From the NCBI GenBank assembly GCA_027065515.1, contig JAMOOM010000158.1:1-34629 (forward strand): DNA of 34,629 bases, in the 5' to 3' direction. The notes under the pieces were generated by a model, which saw only the letters and a program-made list of their open reading frames with translations, was not told where the DNA came from and did no database searches. Source of the stretch: Campylobacterales bacterium. Its GTDB lineage: Bacteria > Campylobacterota > Campylobacteria > Campylobacterales > Hydrogenimonadaceae. The translations under genes and the position numbers were made by a program. Of the stretch, positions 16,416 to 23,359 are shown one piece after another (the first letter of the stretch is position 1; each line of letters starts with the position of its first letter).

Positions 16416-17249
16416 TTAAGCTCTTTCCATTTCTACACCGATGTCGGCAGGCCCGGCAAAGTAGTAGGGTGCAGTGGTGATAAGTCCGTCCACGCCCGTG
16501 GCGGCATACTCTGCAACATTTTCAAGACGGATGCCTCCGGTGGCAAGAAGCCTGATATCCGGGTATCGTCGCTTTAGCAGTTTCACGCTGTTTCGAAGAT
16601 CCAAAGGGGAGAACTTTTCGAGTTGAAAAAGCCGCACACCGTATTCGGCGAACAAAAGAGTCTCATCCAAAGAGTCCGTTTCTACAGCCAGAGTCTTTTC
16701 GAGCAGCGCCTCTTTTGGCAGGCTGGAGATTTTTTGAAGCAACTTTTCGGGGTCCATAAAGATGCGGTGGTTGTCAAAAAGCAAGAAAGTCTCGGAAAGA
16801 CCCAACCGGTGCGGGTGACCGCCCCCGCTTACGACCGCTTTCATTGCGATTTTTTTGAATCCGGGTGGTGATTTACGGGTGGTAAAAAGAGGAATGTCGC
16901 CGGCTATTTCGACCATTTCATGGGTATAGGTGGCGATACCGCCTGCATACTCGAGGAGATTTTGACACACTTTCCATGCCTGATGAAGCACGCCTGCGCA
17001 GCCTTCGGCTTCCAGGAGGGTCGTCCCCGCCTCGGCACACTGCCCGGAAGGAAGAATCGAGATATTACGAGCACCCAGTTTTTCAAGAATCCGTTTCGCC
17101 TCTTCGGTGCAGGCTGCAATAGACTTTTCGCGGCAGATATAACGGATGCGTCCTTTTTGCTCTTCTATGCCGAGAGCTCGTGTCGTGAGATCGGAATATG
17201 GAAGATCCTCTTCGATGAGCCGGTCGATTTCAAGGTCGGAGAAAAACAT
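16416..17249 (-). CDS. modD: ModD, a quinolinate phosphoribosyltransferase-like protein
   Basis: This 277-residue protein is homologous to nicotinate-nucleotide pyrophosphorylase (NadC). It has an N-terminal EEDLPYSDLTTRALG region, TTRKSPPGFKKIAMKAVVSG, the GGGHPHRLGLSETFLLFDNH barrel segment and a LLATGGIRLENVAEYAATGVD phosphate-binding loop. The RKSPPG and GHPHRLGLSE wording is that of the ModD subfamily found in mod operons rather than of NadC. Its reaction is unknown. It is the first gene of the molybdate operon, which supports the ModD call; a true NadC would be expected beside nadA or nadB. Confidence 0.88.
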   Translation of the reverse strand: MFFSDLEIDRLIEEDLPYSDLTTRALGIEEQKGRIRYICREKSIAACTEEAKRILEKLGARNISILPSGQCAEAGTTLLEAEGCAGVLHQAWKVCQNLLEYAGGIATYTHEMVEIAGDIPLFTTRKSPPGFKKIAMKAVVSGGGHPHRLGLSETFLLFDNHRIFMDPEKLLQKISSLPKEALLEKTLAVETDSLDETLLFAEYGVRLFQLEKFSPLDLRNSVKLLKRRYPDIRLLATGGIRLENVAEYAATGVDGLITTAPYYFAGPADIGVEMERA

Positions 17250-17279
17250 GCGTCATATCCTCTTTGACAAAATTGTTAT

Positions 17280-17303
17280 CGTAGTATATCTAAATATATA
17301 ACG
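17280..17303 (-). promoter_or_regulatory. ModE-like operator upstream of modD
   Basis: A 24-base inverted repeat with arms CGTAGTATAT (17280-17289) and ATATATAACG (17294-17303), separated by 4 bases. The arms are complementary at 8 of 10 positions. The length, the CG ends and the TATA-rich arms match the E. coli ModE operator of modA (CGTTATAT at one end, ACATAACG at the other). It lies 31 bases before the modD ATG and overlaps a likely minus-strand -10 (TATACT, complement of 17283-17288). Confidence 0.7.
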
Positions 17304-17355
17304 CTTTTCCAGGCTCAAACCTGCCGGAATTTACTATAAATTTACAATAAATCGA

Positions 17356-17361
17356 TATAAT
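17356..17361 (+). promoter_or_regulatory. -10 element of the dsbD promoter
   Basis: TATAAT 32 bases before the dsbD ATG, in AT-rich DNA. No good -35 is seen at the standard distance. Confidence 0.5.
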
Positions 17362-17392
17362 CTTCATAGATTTATGCGACGAAGGATGAGCG

Positions 17393-19159
17393 ATGAAAAA
17401 ATGGTTGATTCCGCTTTTGGCTCCGATGATACTGTTGGGAGCTTTTTTGAGCGTGGACGAAGCGTTCAAGCCTTCGGTTTCGATGGAAAAGAGACATTTT
17501 CATGTAAAGATAAAAATCGCCGATCATATCCATTTGAGCAAAAAGGCGCTCAAGTTCGCAGTCGAGCCAGCTGGCAAGATAGAGCTGGGCGGATACGCTT
17601 TGCCTCCCGCACAGAAGGATGAGTTCGGTGATGAGGTCTATTCCGGTATTTTCGAGCTCGATATCCCTTTCGATATCAAAGACGATTCCGTTGGGCAGGC
17701 TGTTTTCGTTCTTGGATACCAGGGTTGCTCGGATCGCGGTATATGCTATCCTCCTGTGGAGAAAAGATTTAAATTCTCTCTCAAATCGCCGCAGGAAGTT
17801 TCGAGCAAGGCTGCCGCTTTGGCGGATACGAAGAGCGGCAGGAAGAGTGCAACGGCAGGGATTTCCGAGGAGCAAAGCATTGCAGACACCCTCAAAACCA
17901 AGAGTTTTGGCATAGTGATGCTTACATTTTTTGGTTTCGGCCTTCTTTTGGCGTTGACTCCTTGTATATTTCCGATGATCCCGATTCTTAGCTCCATCAT
18001 CGTCGCACAGGGAGAGGGTATGACGGCACGTCGTGGTCTTGCGCTTTCGCTGGTGTATGTCTTTTTTATGGCGCTCACCTACGCGATAGCCGGAATCGTG
18101 GCGGGATTGTTCGGCGCCAATCTTCAAGCGGCGTTGCAAAATCCATGGGCTATCTCGGCTTTCGCGCTGCTTTTCGTGGCATTGGCGTTTTCGATGTTCG
18201 GTTTTTATGAATTGCAGCTTCCGGCCTATGTGCAAAGCAAGCTGAGCAGAACGAGCAGCGAGGCGGGCAAAAAAGGTGGGCTTGCCGGTGTGGCGATCAT
18301 GGGTTTTCTCTCGGCTCTTATAGTGGGGCCGTGCGTAGCGCCGCCTCTGGCCGGGGCACTGATCTACATAGGACAGACAGGCGATGCGTTTCTTGGCGGG
18401 ATGGCGCTTTTTGTAATGGGGCTTGGGATGGGAGTTCCATTGCTTCTCATAGGAGTCGGTGCCGGAAAATTTATGCCAAAACCCGGAGGGTGGATGACGA
18501 TCGTCAGCAATATTTTCGGCGTAGTCATGCTGGGTGTGGCGATCTGGATGCTTTCGCGCATTATTCCGGGAAGTGTAACGCTGGGGCTTTGGGCTCTGCT
18601 TTTCATCATCGGCGCCGTCTATATGGGGGCTTTCGAGCCGCTTGAGGAAAAGAGGAGCTGGGACGCCTTCTGGAAAGGGCTGGGCATAGTTATGGCGGCA
18701 TACGGCCTGATGCTTCTTTTCGGTGCTTTTACCGGTGCGTCCAATCCCCTGGATCCTTTGAAGGTTTTGAAAGAACAGAGGTTGAATATCGCTCCCGATA
18801 CCGCGTCTTTGCACTTCGAGAGGGTCTCTTCGCTTGAAGATCTGTTGAAAACGATCGAGCGAAGCGAAAAGCCTGTCATGGTGGATTTCAGAGCCGACTG
18901 GTGTGTCAGCTGCAAGGAGCTTGAAGAGAGCACATTCAAAGATCCCAAAGTGATCGAAGCGCTCAAGGGATATAGATTGCTGCAGGTGGATGTCACCGAA
19001 AATGGGCAAAAAGATAAAGAGATGATGGAGCATTTTGGAATATTCGGGCCGCCTGCGATTATTTTCTTCGAGAATGGACGCGAAATAGCCTCCAAGAGAA
19101 TATCCGGATACAAATCCGCCGAGGAGTTTGTGTCGATCGTGAAAAAAGGACGACAATGA
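17393..19159 (+). CDS. dsbD: Thiol:disulfide interchange protein DsbD
   Basis: DsbD carries electrons from cytoplasmic thioredoxin across the inner membrane to periplasmic thiol proteins, including those of cytochrome c maturation. All three redox pairs are present in 588 residues: C112 and C118 in the periplasmic N-terminal domain (GCSDRGIC), C191 and C314 in the membrane domain (ALTPCIFP and VGPCVAPP), and the C-terminal thioredoxin-like CVSC (504-507). The first ~20 residues are a signal anchor. The SD GAAGGATGA (17381-17389) supports the start. The next gene overlaps by 4 bases. Confidence 0.96.
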   Translation: MKKWLIPLLAPMILLGAFLSVDEAFKPSVSMEKRHFHVKIKIADHIHLSKKALKFAVEPAGKIELGGYALPPAQKDEFGDEVYSGIFELDIPFDIKDDSVGQAVFVLGYQGCSDRGICYPPVEKRFKFSLKSPQEVSSKAAALADTKSGRKSATAGISEEQSIADTLKTKSFGIVMLTFFGFGLLLALTPCIFPMIPILSSIIVAQGEGMTARRGLALSLVYVFFMALTYAIAGIVAGLFGANLQAALQNPWAISAFALLFVALAFSMFGFYELQLPAYVQSKLSRTSSEAGKKGGLAGVAIMGFLSALIVGPCVAPPLAGALIYIGQTGDAFLGGMALFVMGLGMGVPLLLIGVGAGKFMPKPGGWMTIVSNIFGVVMLGVAIWMLSRIIPGSVTLGLWALLFIIGAVYMGAFEPLEEKRSWDAFWKGLGIVMAAYGLMLLFGAFTGASNPLDPLKVLKEQRLNIAPDTASLHFERVSSLEDLLKTIERSEKPVMVDFRADWCVSCKELEESTFKDPKVIEALKGYRLLQVDVTENGQKDKEMMEHFGIFGPPAIIFFENGREIASKRISGYKSAEEFVSIVKKGRQ

Positions 19160-19566
19160 AAAAGATCGTTTTGACGATTCTGGTGGCTGCCGCAACCCTT
19201 TTTGCGGATGTGGATTGGGCGATCGATTATCAGGATGCTCTTTTGGAGTCGAAAGAGAGTGGGAAACCGGTCTTCGTGATGATAAGCAGTGAGGGGTGCA
19301 ACTACTGCTATTTTATGAAAAGTCAAGTATTTACACAGAAAAAAGTGTCGGAATTTTTGAATGAAAATTTCATTCCCGTAGAGCTGGATCTGAAAAACGA
19401 TCCACTCCCTGACTATTTAAAGCCATACGGCACACCCACTTTCTATATCGTTTATATCTCTGGAAAGAGAAAGAGAGTGTCGCGTCCGATCGTTGGCGCG
19501 GCCAAGGCCGATGCATTTTTACAGCGCATAAAAAAGGAGCTCGAAGCTTTTCGAAAAAAGGTTTGA
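19156..19566 (+). CDS. Periplasmic thioredoxin-fold protein
   Basis: This 136-residue secreted protein has a signal peptide (about residues 1-17, MKKIVLTILVAAATLFA) and a thioredoxin fold with active site CNYC (C48, C51) and a cis-Pro region GTPTF (91-95). The overall form resembles SoxW/DUF255-like thioredoxins (SEGCNYCYFMKSQVF). Its ATG overlaps the dsbD stop by 4 bases, so I infer that it is a periplasmic reductant kept reduced by DsbD. The final target (cytochrome c apoproteins, sulfur-oxidation proteins or other disulfides) is unknown. Confidence 0.88.
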   Translation: MKKIVLTILVAAATLFADVDWAIDYQDALLESKESGKPVFVMISSEGCNYCYFMKSQVFTQKKVSEFLNENFIPVELDLKNDPLPDYLKPYGTPTFYIVYISGKRKRVSRPIVGAAKADAFLQRIKKELEAFRKKV

Positions 19567-19598
19567 GCCAGTTATCTATCAGTTATCGAAGGAGTTTC

Positions 19599-20789
19599 AT
19601 GGTCATCAAAAATGGCATGGTGGTTACCGAAAACGGCATACAGAATGTGGATGTGCTGATCGAAAATGGAAAGATTGCCAAAATCGCTCCCAATCTGTCT
19701 GGTGAAAGAGTGGTGGATGCGAAAGGGCGCTATGTGATGCCGGCATTGGTGGATATCGGCAGCAGGGTTCTGGATGGAAAGATTCGTGCAGGCACCCTGA
19801 AAGATCTTTCGAAAAAAGCGCAGCGTAACGGCTTTGCGAAAGTGGCGCTTTCTGCACTTTGTGAGCCTCGGATCGATAGCGAAGTCGCGCTCGAATTTGC
19901 CAAATCACAATTTTCCATATGCGATGGTGCCGATATCTGCTCTTTGGTTGCAGGGATTCGTGAAGATGGCAGATTGAGCGATATATCCATTCTTTTGAAA
20001 GATGGCGCTATGGGAATCGAATTTTCGAGCGATACCGATGGCAACATGGTTCGGCGAATGATGGAGTATGCTCTGATGCACGATGTCAGGCTTTTTTGTC
20101 ATGCCGACGATACCGCTTTGCATGGCGATGGCGTAATGCACGAGGGGAAGGTGTCGGCGCGCCTTGGGTTGAGCGGAGTGCCTGCCGTGGCCGAGTCGTC
20201 GCAGGTGGCGCGCATAGGGGAGCTTGCAGATTTCTATGGCGTCAATGTAGTCGTACTCGGCGCATCCACACCGCAAACTCTTCGCATCTGTCAGCAAAAT
20301 CCATGGCTGCATTCGCAGGTCTCCTTGCATCACCTTCTGCTTACGGACGATGCATGCGACAATTATAACACCGCAGGAAAGATCTGGCCGCCTCTTAGGG
20401 ACACTCTCTTGAGGGATTTGATGCAAGAATCTCTGGCTCGCGGCGGGGTCTCTATGCTCACTTCCTTGCATACGCCAGTCTCCAGAAGCGCCAAGGATGC
20501 CGTATTTGCCGAGGCTGCGTACGGTATCGACGGAATGGAGAATTTTCTGCCTCTTTGCTACACCTATTTGGTGGAAAGCGGCATCGTTTCAATGGAAAAA
20601 CTGATAGATCTCGTCGCAACGAAGCCGGCGGCGGCTGCAGGCTTCAAAGATCGTATCGGCAAAATAGAGATAGGCTACGATGCCAAAATAGTGATTTTCG
20701 ATCCTGCGGCCAAAAGTTGCATAGAGTCGGAATCTTCTCCTTATTTCGGGCGTGCGATATATGGAAAAATCGAAATTGTATCAGGCTGA
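19599..20789 (+). CDS. Dihydroorotase-like protein without catalytic metal ligands (PyrC' type)
   Basis: This 396-residue amidohydrolase-fold protein aligns with dihydroorotase (KNGMVVTENGIQNVDVLIENG; HLLLTD; IWPPLR; ATKPAAAAG; GYDAKIVIFDP). The HxH metal motif expected after VD (PGLIDLHVH in active enzymes) reads DIGSR here, with G54 and R56 in place of the histidines. The usual DHAP Asp region reads SLHTP. So it lacks key metal ligands and is probably inactive, like the PyrC' or PyrX proteins that serve as structural partners of aspartate carbamoyltransferase. The frame is open from 19563, but GAAGGAG (19588-19594) selects the ATG at 19599. It lies 32 bases after the thioredoxin gene. Confidence 0.88.
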   Translation: MVIKNGMVVTENGIQNVDVLIENGKIAKIAPNLSGERVVDAKGRYVMPALVDIGSRVLDGKIRAGTLKDLSKKAQRNGFAKVALSALCEPRIDSEVALEFAKSQFSICDGADICSLVAGIREDGRLSDISILLKDGAMGIEFSSDTDGNMVRRMMEYALMHDVRLFCHADDTALHGDGVMHEGKVSARLGLSGVPAVAESSQVARIGELADFYGVNVVVLGASTPQTLRICQQNPWLHSQVSLHHLLLTDDACDNYNTAGKIWPPLRDTLLRDLMQESLARGGVSMLTSLHTPVSRSAKDAVFAEAAYGIDGMENFLPLCYTYLVESGIVSMEKLIDLVATKPAAAAGFKDRIGKIEIGYDAKIVIFDPAAKSCIESESSPYFGRAIYGKIEIVSG

Positions 20790-20809
20790 GTTAAAACCTT
20801 AAAGATTCC

Positions 20810-20838
20810 TTGACAAAAATATATTAAAAAGATAGAAT
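20810..20838 (+). promoter_or_regulatory. Promoter of the radical-SAM / Memo operon
   Basis: TTGACA (20810-20815), 17 bases, TAGAAT (20833-20838): a near-consensus sigma-70 promoter 52 bases before the ATG at 20891. A short inverted repeat, CCTTTA-N3-TAAAGG (20854-20868), lies in the predicted leader and could be an operator or small hairpin. Confidence 0.8.
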
Positions 20839-20890
20839 AGTTTCAGATTGAGGCCTTTAATATAAAGGTTTCTCAGCAAGGAGGCTAAAT

Positions 20891-21883
20891 ATGGAATATT
20901 ATAAAACGGAACCCGAAAAGAGCAGAATCACCTGTCTTCTTTGCAGGCATTATTGTAAATTGAAAGAGGGGCAGGTCGGTATATGCGGGGTGAACAAAAA
21001 TGTGAATGGTCAGTTGGAAACTTTGGTGTATGGGCACCCGAGCGCATTGAACGTGGATCCTGTCGAAAAGAAACCTATTTATCATATGCTTCCCGGATCT
21101 ACAGCCCTCTCTTTTGGAACGGTGGGGTGTAACTTCAAATGTCCGTTTTGCCAGAATTGGCAGATTTCACAGGAGACAAAGGTGAATGAAGAGATATATG
21201 TTTCCAGCGAAAAGATGGTCGATCTGGCTATCGAGCATGGGGCAGAATCGATTGCCTATACGTACAACGAACCGACAATATTCTACCCTTATGCGAAAGA
21301 TATCGGCGTGATCGCAAAAGAGAGAGGAGTGAAAAACATCTTCGTCACCAACGGTTTTGAAACTCCGGAGATCATCAAGGATATGCCGGGCTGGCTCGAT
21401 GCGGCCAACGTGGATCTCAAAAGTTGGGATGAAGGGTACTACAAAAAGGTACTCAAAGGAGGCCTGGAAGCTGTAAAAGATACACTTCGAATGATGGTGG
21501 ACGAAGGTATCTGGGTGGAAGTGACTACGCTGCTGATAGAGGGTGAAAACGACAGCGATAAAGATCTGAACGAGATGGCCGAATTTATCGCCAACGATTT
21601 GGGCCGTCATGTGCCATGGCATCTGAGCGCTTTTCACCCCGACTACAAGATGACAGATCATCAGTGGACAGGGATGGACACTCTAAAGCGTGCAGATGCC
21701 ATCGCTAAAAAAGCGGGGCTTTATTATGTATATCTTGGCAATGTGCCTGTGCATGGAGATACTTATTGTCCCGATTGCGGAGAGCTGCTGATTGATCGGA
21801 CGGGCTACAATGTGACGGTCAACAAGCTGGTCGATGGCCACTGCCCAAAATGCAACCGCGCTATCGAAGGTATCTGGAAATAA
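20891..21883 (+). CDS. AmmeMemoRadiSam system radical SAM enzyme
   Basis: This 330-residue protein is related to pyruvate-formate-lyase activating enzymes. The radical-SAM cluster is C80-x3-C84-x2-C87 (GCNFKCPFCQNW). Upstream is a second Cys set, C15, C18, C22 and C32 (CLLCRHYC, then GICG), and the C-terminus has a zinc ribbon, C293, C296, C318 and C321. This arrangement is that of the radical SAM partner of Memo and AMMECR1. The reaction and substrate of the system are unknown. The SD AAGGAGG (20878-20884) is strong. The Memo gene follows after 12 bases. Confidence 0.93.
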   Translation: MEYYKTEPEKSRITCLLCRHYCKLKEGQVGICGVNKNVNGQLETLVYGHPSALNVDPVEKKPIYHMLPGSTALSFGTVGCNFKCPFCQNWQISQETKVNEEIYVSSEKMVDLAIEHGAESIAYTYNEPTIFYPYAKDIGVIAKERGVKNIFVTNGFETPEIIKDMPGWLDAANVDLKSWDEGYYKKVLKGGLEAVKDTLRMMVDEGIWVEVTTLLIEGENDSDKDLNEMAEFIANDLGRHVPWHLSAFHPDYKMTDHQWTGMDTLKRADAIAKKAGLYYVYLGNVPVHGDTYCPDCGELLIDRTGYNVTVNKLVDGHCPKCNRAIEGIWK

Positions 21884-21895
21884 GGAGAAAGAGAT

Positions 21896-22699
21896 ATGAA
21901 AATAAGAGAAACGGCTGTTGCGGGACAGTTCTATCCTGCAAGTGCGGAAGAGATAGAGGCGATGTTCGCACATTTCAACAAAGTGCTCGAGGAGAACATC
22001 AAAGACCCAAAACTGCTTCAGATGAAGACAAGAGCGGTGATAGTGCCGCATGCGGGTTATGTGTATAGTGGCTTTACGGCCAATATAGCCCATAGATTGC
22101 TCGGTAACAGCAGAGTGAAGCGTGTGGTGGTGATCGGTCCAAGCCACAGAGTCTATGTATCTGGTACGAGTGTGGGTCAATATGACTTATACGAAACACC
22201 GCTTGGAGATCTGCCGGTCGATCGTGTATTGGCCGACGAGATTATCCAGAAATTCGGGATGAGCTTCATACCGGATGCGCACCATGAGCACAGTACGGAG
22301 GTGCAGATGCCTTTCATCAAAAAATATCTTCCCGATGCGAGGGTCGTGGAGATGGTCTATGGTGACGAATCTCCCATCCGCTTGGCTCCTGTTATCGAAT
22401 GGCTGCTTGCAGATCCTGCCACGGGTGTGGTGATCAGCACCGATTTGAGTCATTATTACGATATCGAAAAAGCGAAGCGGCTTGACAGCATATGTCTCGA
22501 TGCGGTAAGCAGGCTCGATCCGGCCGAACTGCATCGAGGTTGTGAAGCGTGCGGAAAAATAGGGGTAGAGGCGATGCTTATCGCTGCCCGTAACCTGGGG
22601 CTTGAGCCGATGCTGCTCGATTATCGCACCAGTGCAGATGCCAGCGGAGATACCTCTCAGGTGGTAGGCTACATGAGCGCCGCGTTCATGGAAGATTAG
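21896..22699 (+). CDS. AmmeMemoRadiSam system protein B (Memo family)
   Basis: This 267-residue Memo-family protein has a fold related to class III extradiol dioxygenases. Recognisable parts are PHAGYVYSG (residues 51-59), GPSHR (81-85), EHSTEVQMPF (131-140) and STDLSHYYD (181-189). Histidines H52 and H84 fall where human MEMO1 binds metal. Its function in bacteria is unknown, but it co-occurs with the radical SAM enzyme encoded just upstream. No AMMECR1 domain (protein A) is fused to it or encoded nearby. The next gene starts 3 bases after its stop. Confidence 0.93.
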   Translation: MKIRETAVAGQFYPASAEEIEAMFAHFNKVLEENIKDPKLLQMKTRAVIVPHAGYVYSGFTANIAHRLLGNSRVKRVVVIGPSHRVYVSGTSVGQYDLYETPLGDLPVDRVLADEIIQKFGMSFIPDAHHEHSTEVQMPFIKKYLPDARVVEMVYGDESPIRLAPVIEWLLADPATGVVISTDLSHYYDIEKAKRLDSICLDAVSRLDPAELHRGCEACGKIGVEAMLIAARNLGLEPMLLDYRTSADASGDTSQVVGYMSAAFMED

Positions 22700-22702
22700 A
22701 TT

Positions 22703-23359
22703 ATGACTGTAGATCAATTCATGGCGCAGCAGGCCAATGTGGCCATAGTGGGGGACAATGTGATTTTGCCGGGGCTTCTGGCTATTCCCAAAGGAGCAAA
22801 ATCACTCGTTGTATTCGCCCATGGCAGCGGCAGCAGTCGTCTGAGTCGCAGAAACAACTATGTTGCCGGCGTTTTGCATGAAGCTGGTATCGCGACTTTG
22901 CTTTTCGATCTTTTGATGGAGGACGAAGCTATTGATAGGCAAAATGTCTTCGATATCGACCTCTTGGCATCCAGGCTGCTTTTGGCGACAGACTGGGCCT
23001 TGAATCATCCGGATTTGTCTGGAATGGAAATAGGTTATTTTGGCGCCAGCACCGGATCTGCCGCCGCTTTGAAGGCATCGGTCCTGACATCCGTCAAGAT
23101 AGGTGCTATCGTATCGCGGGGAGGAAGACCGGATCTGGCAGCCGATGTGCTTGAGATGGTGAGTGCGCCTACATTGCTGATCGTCGGAGGGAACGATGAT
23201 CTGGTAATCGAGCTCAACGAAGCGGCTTTTGCAATGCTTAAATGCGAAAAAGAGATGAAGATTGTGCCGGGCGCAACCCATCTTTTCGAAGAACCCGGTG
23301 CCCTGGAGATCGTAGCGGAGCTTGCAAGAGAGTGGTTCGTCAGACACCTCGAAGTTTGA
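22703..23359 (+). CDS. Alpha/beta hydrolase, dienelactone-hydrolase-like
   Basis: This 218-residue protein has an alpha/beta-hydrolase fold: oxyanion segment FAHGSGSS (38-45), nucleophile elbow GASTG (S116), acid in GGNDD (D165 or D166) and base in GATHLF (H193). It has no signal peptide and so acts in the cytoplasm. Such proteins cleave esters or thioesters, and some family members are fused to phosphoribosyltransferases. It starts 3 bases after the Memo gene, so it probably belongs to the same transcript. Its 3' end overlaps the convergent antiporter gene by 20 bases. Confidence 0.85.
   Translation: MTVDQFMAQQANVAIVGDNVILPGLLAIPKGAKSLVVFAHGSGSSRLSRRNNYVAGVLHEAGIATLLFDLLMEDEAIDRQNVFDIDLLASRLLLATDWALNHPDLSGMEIGYFGASTGSAAALKASVLTSVKIGAIVSRGGRPDLAADVLEMVSAPTLLIVGGNDDLVIELNEAAFAMLKCEKEMKIVPGATHLFEEPGALEIVAELAREWFVRHLEV

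Noticed and set aside
16416-17249. NadC (quinolinate phosphoribosyltransferase)
   Set aside because: The overall fold fits, but the subfamily sequence and its place as first gene of a mod operon fit ModD better; no nadA or nadB is adjacent.
17250-17392. Molybdenum-cofactor riboswitch upstream of modD
   Set aside because: The gap is only 143 bases shared by two divergent promoters and is explained by a ModE operator; no extended folded leader is visible.
17372-19195. Long (607-codon) open frame antisense to dsbD
   Set aside because: The composition is rich in His, Arg and Lys without domains; dsbD with all its redox cysteines is the real gene.
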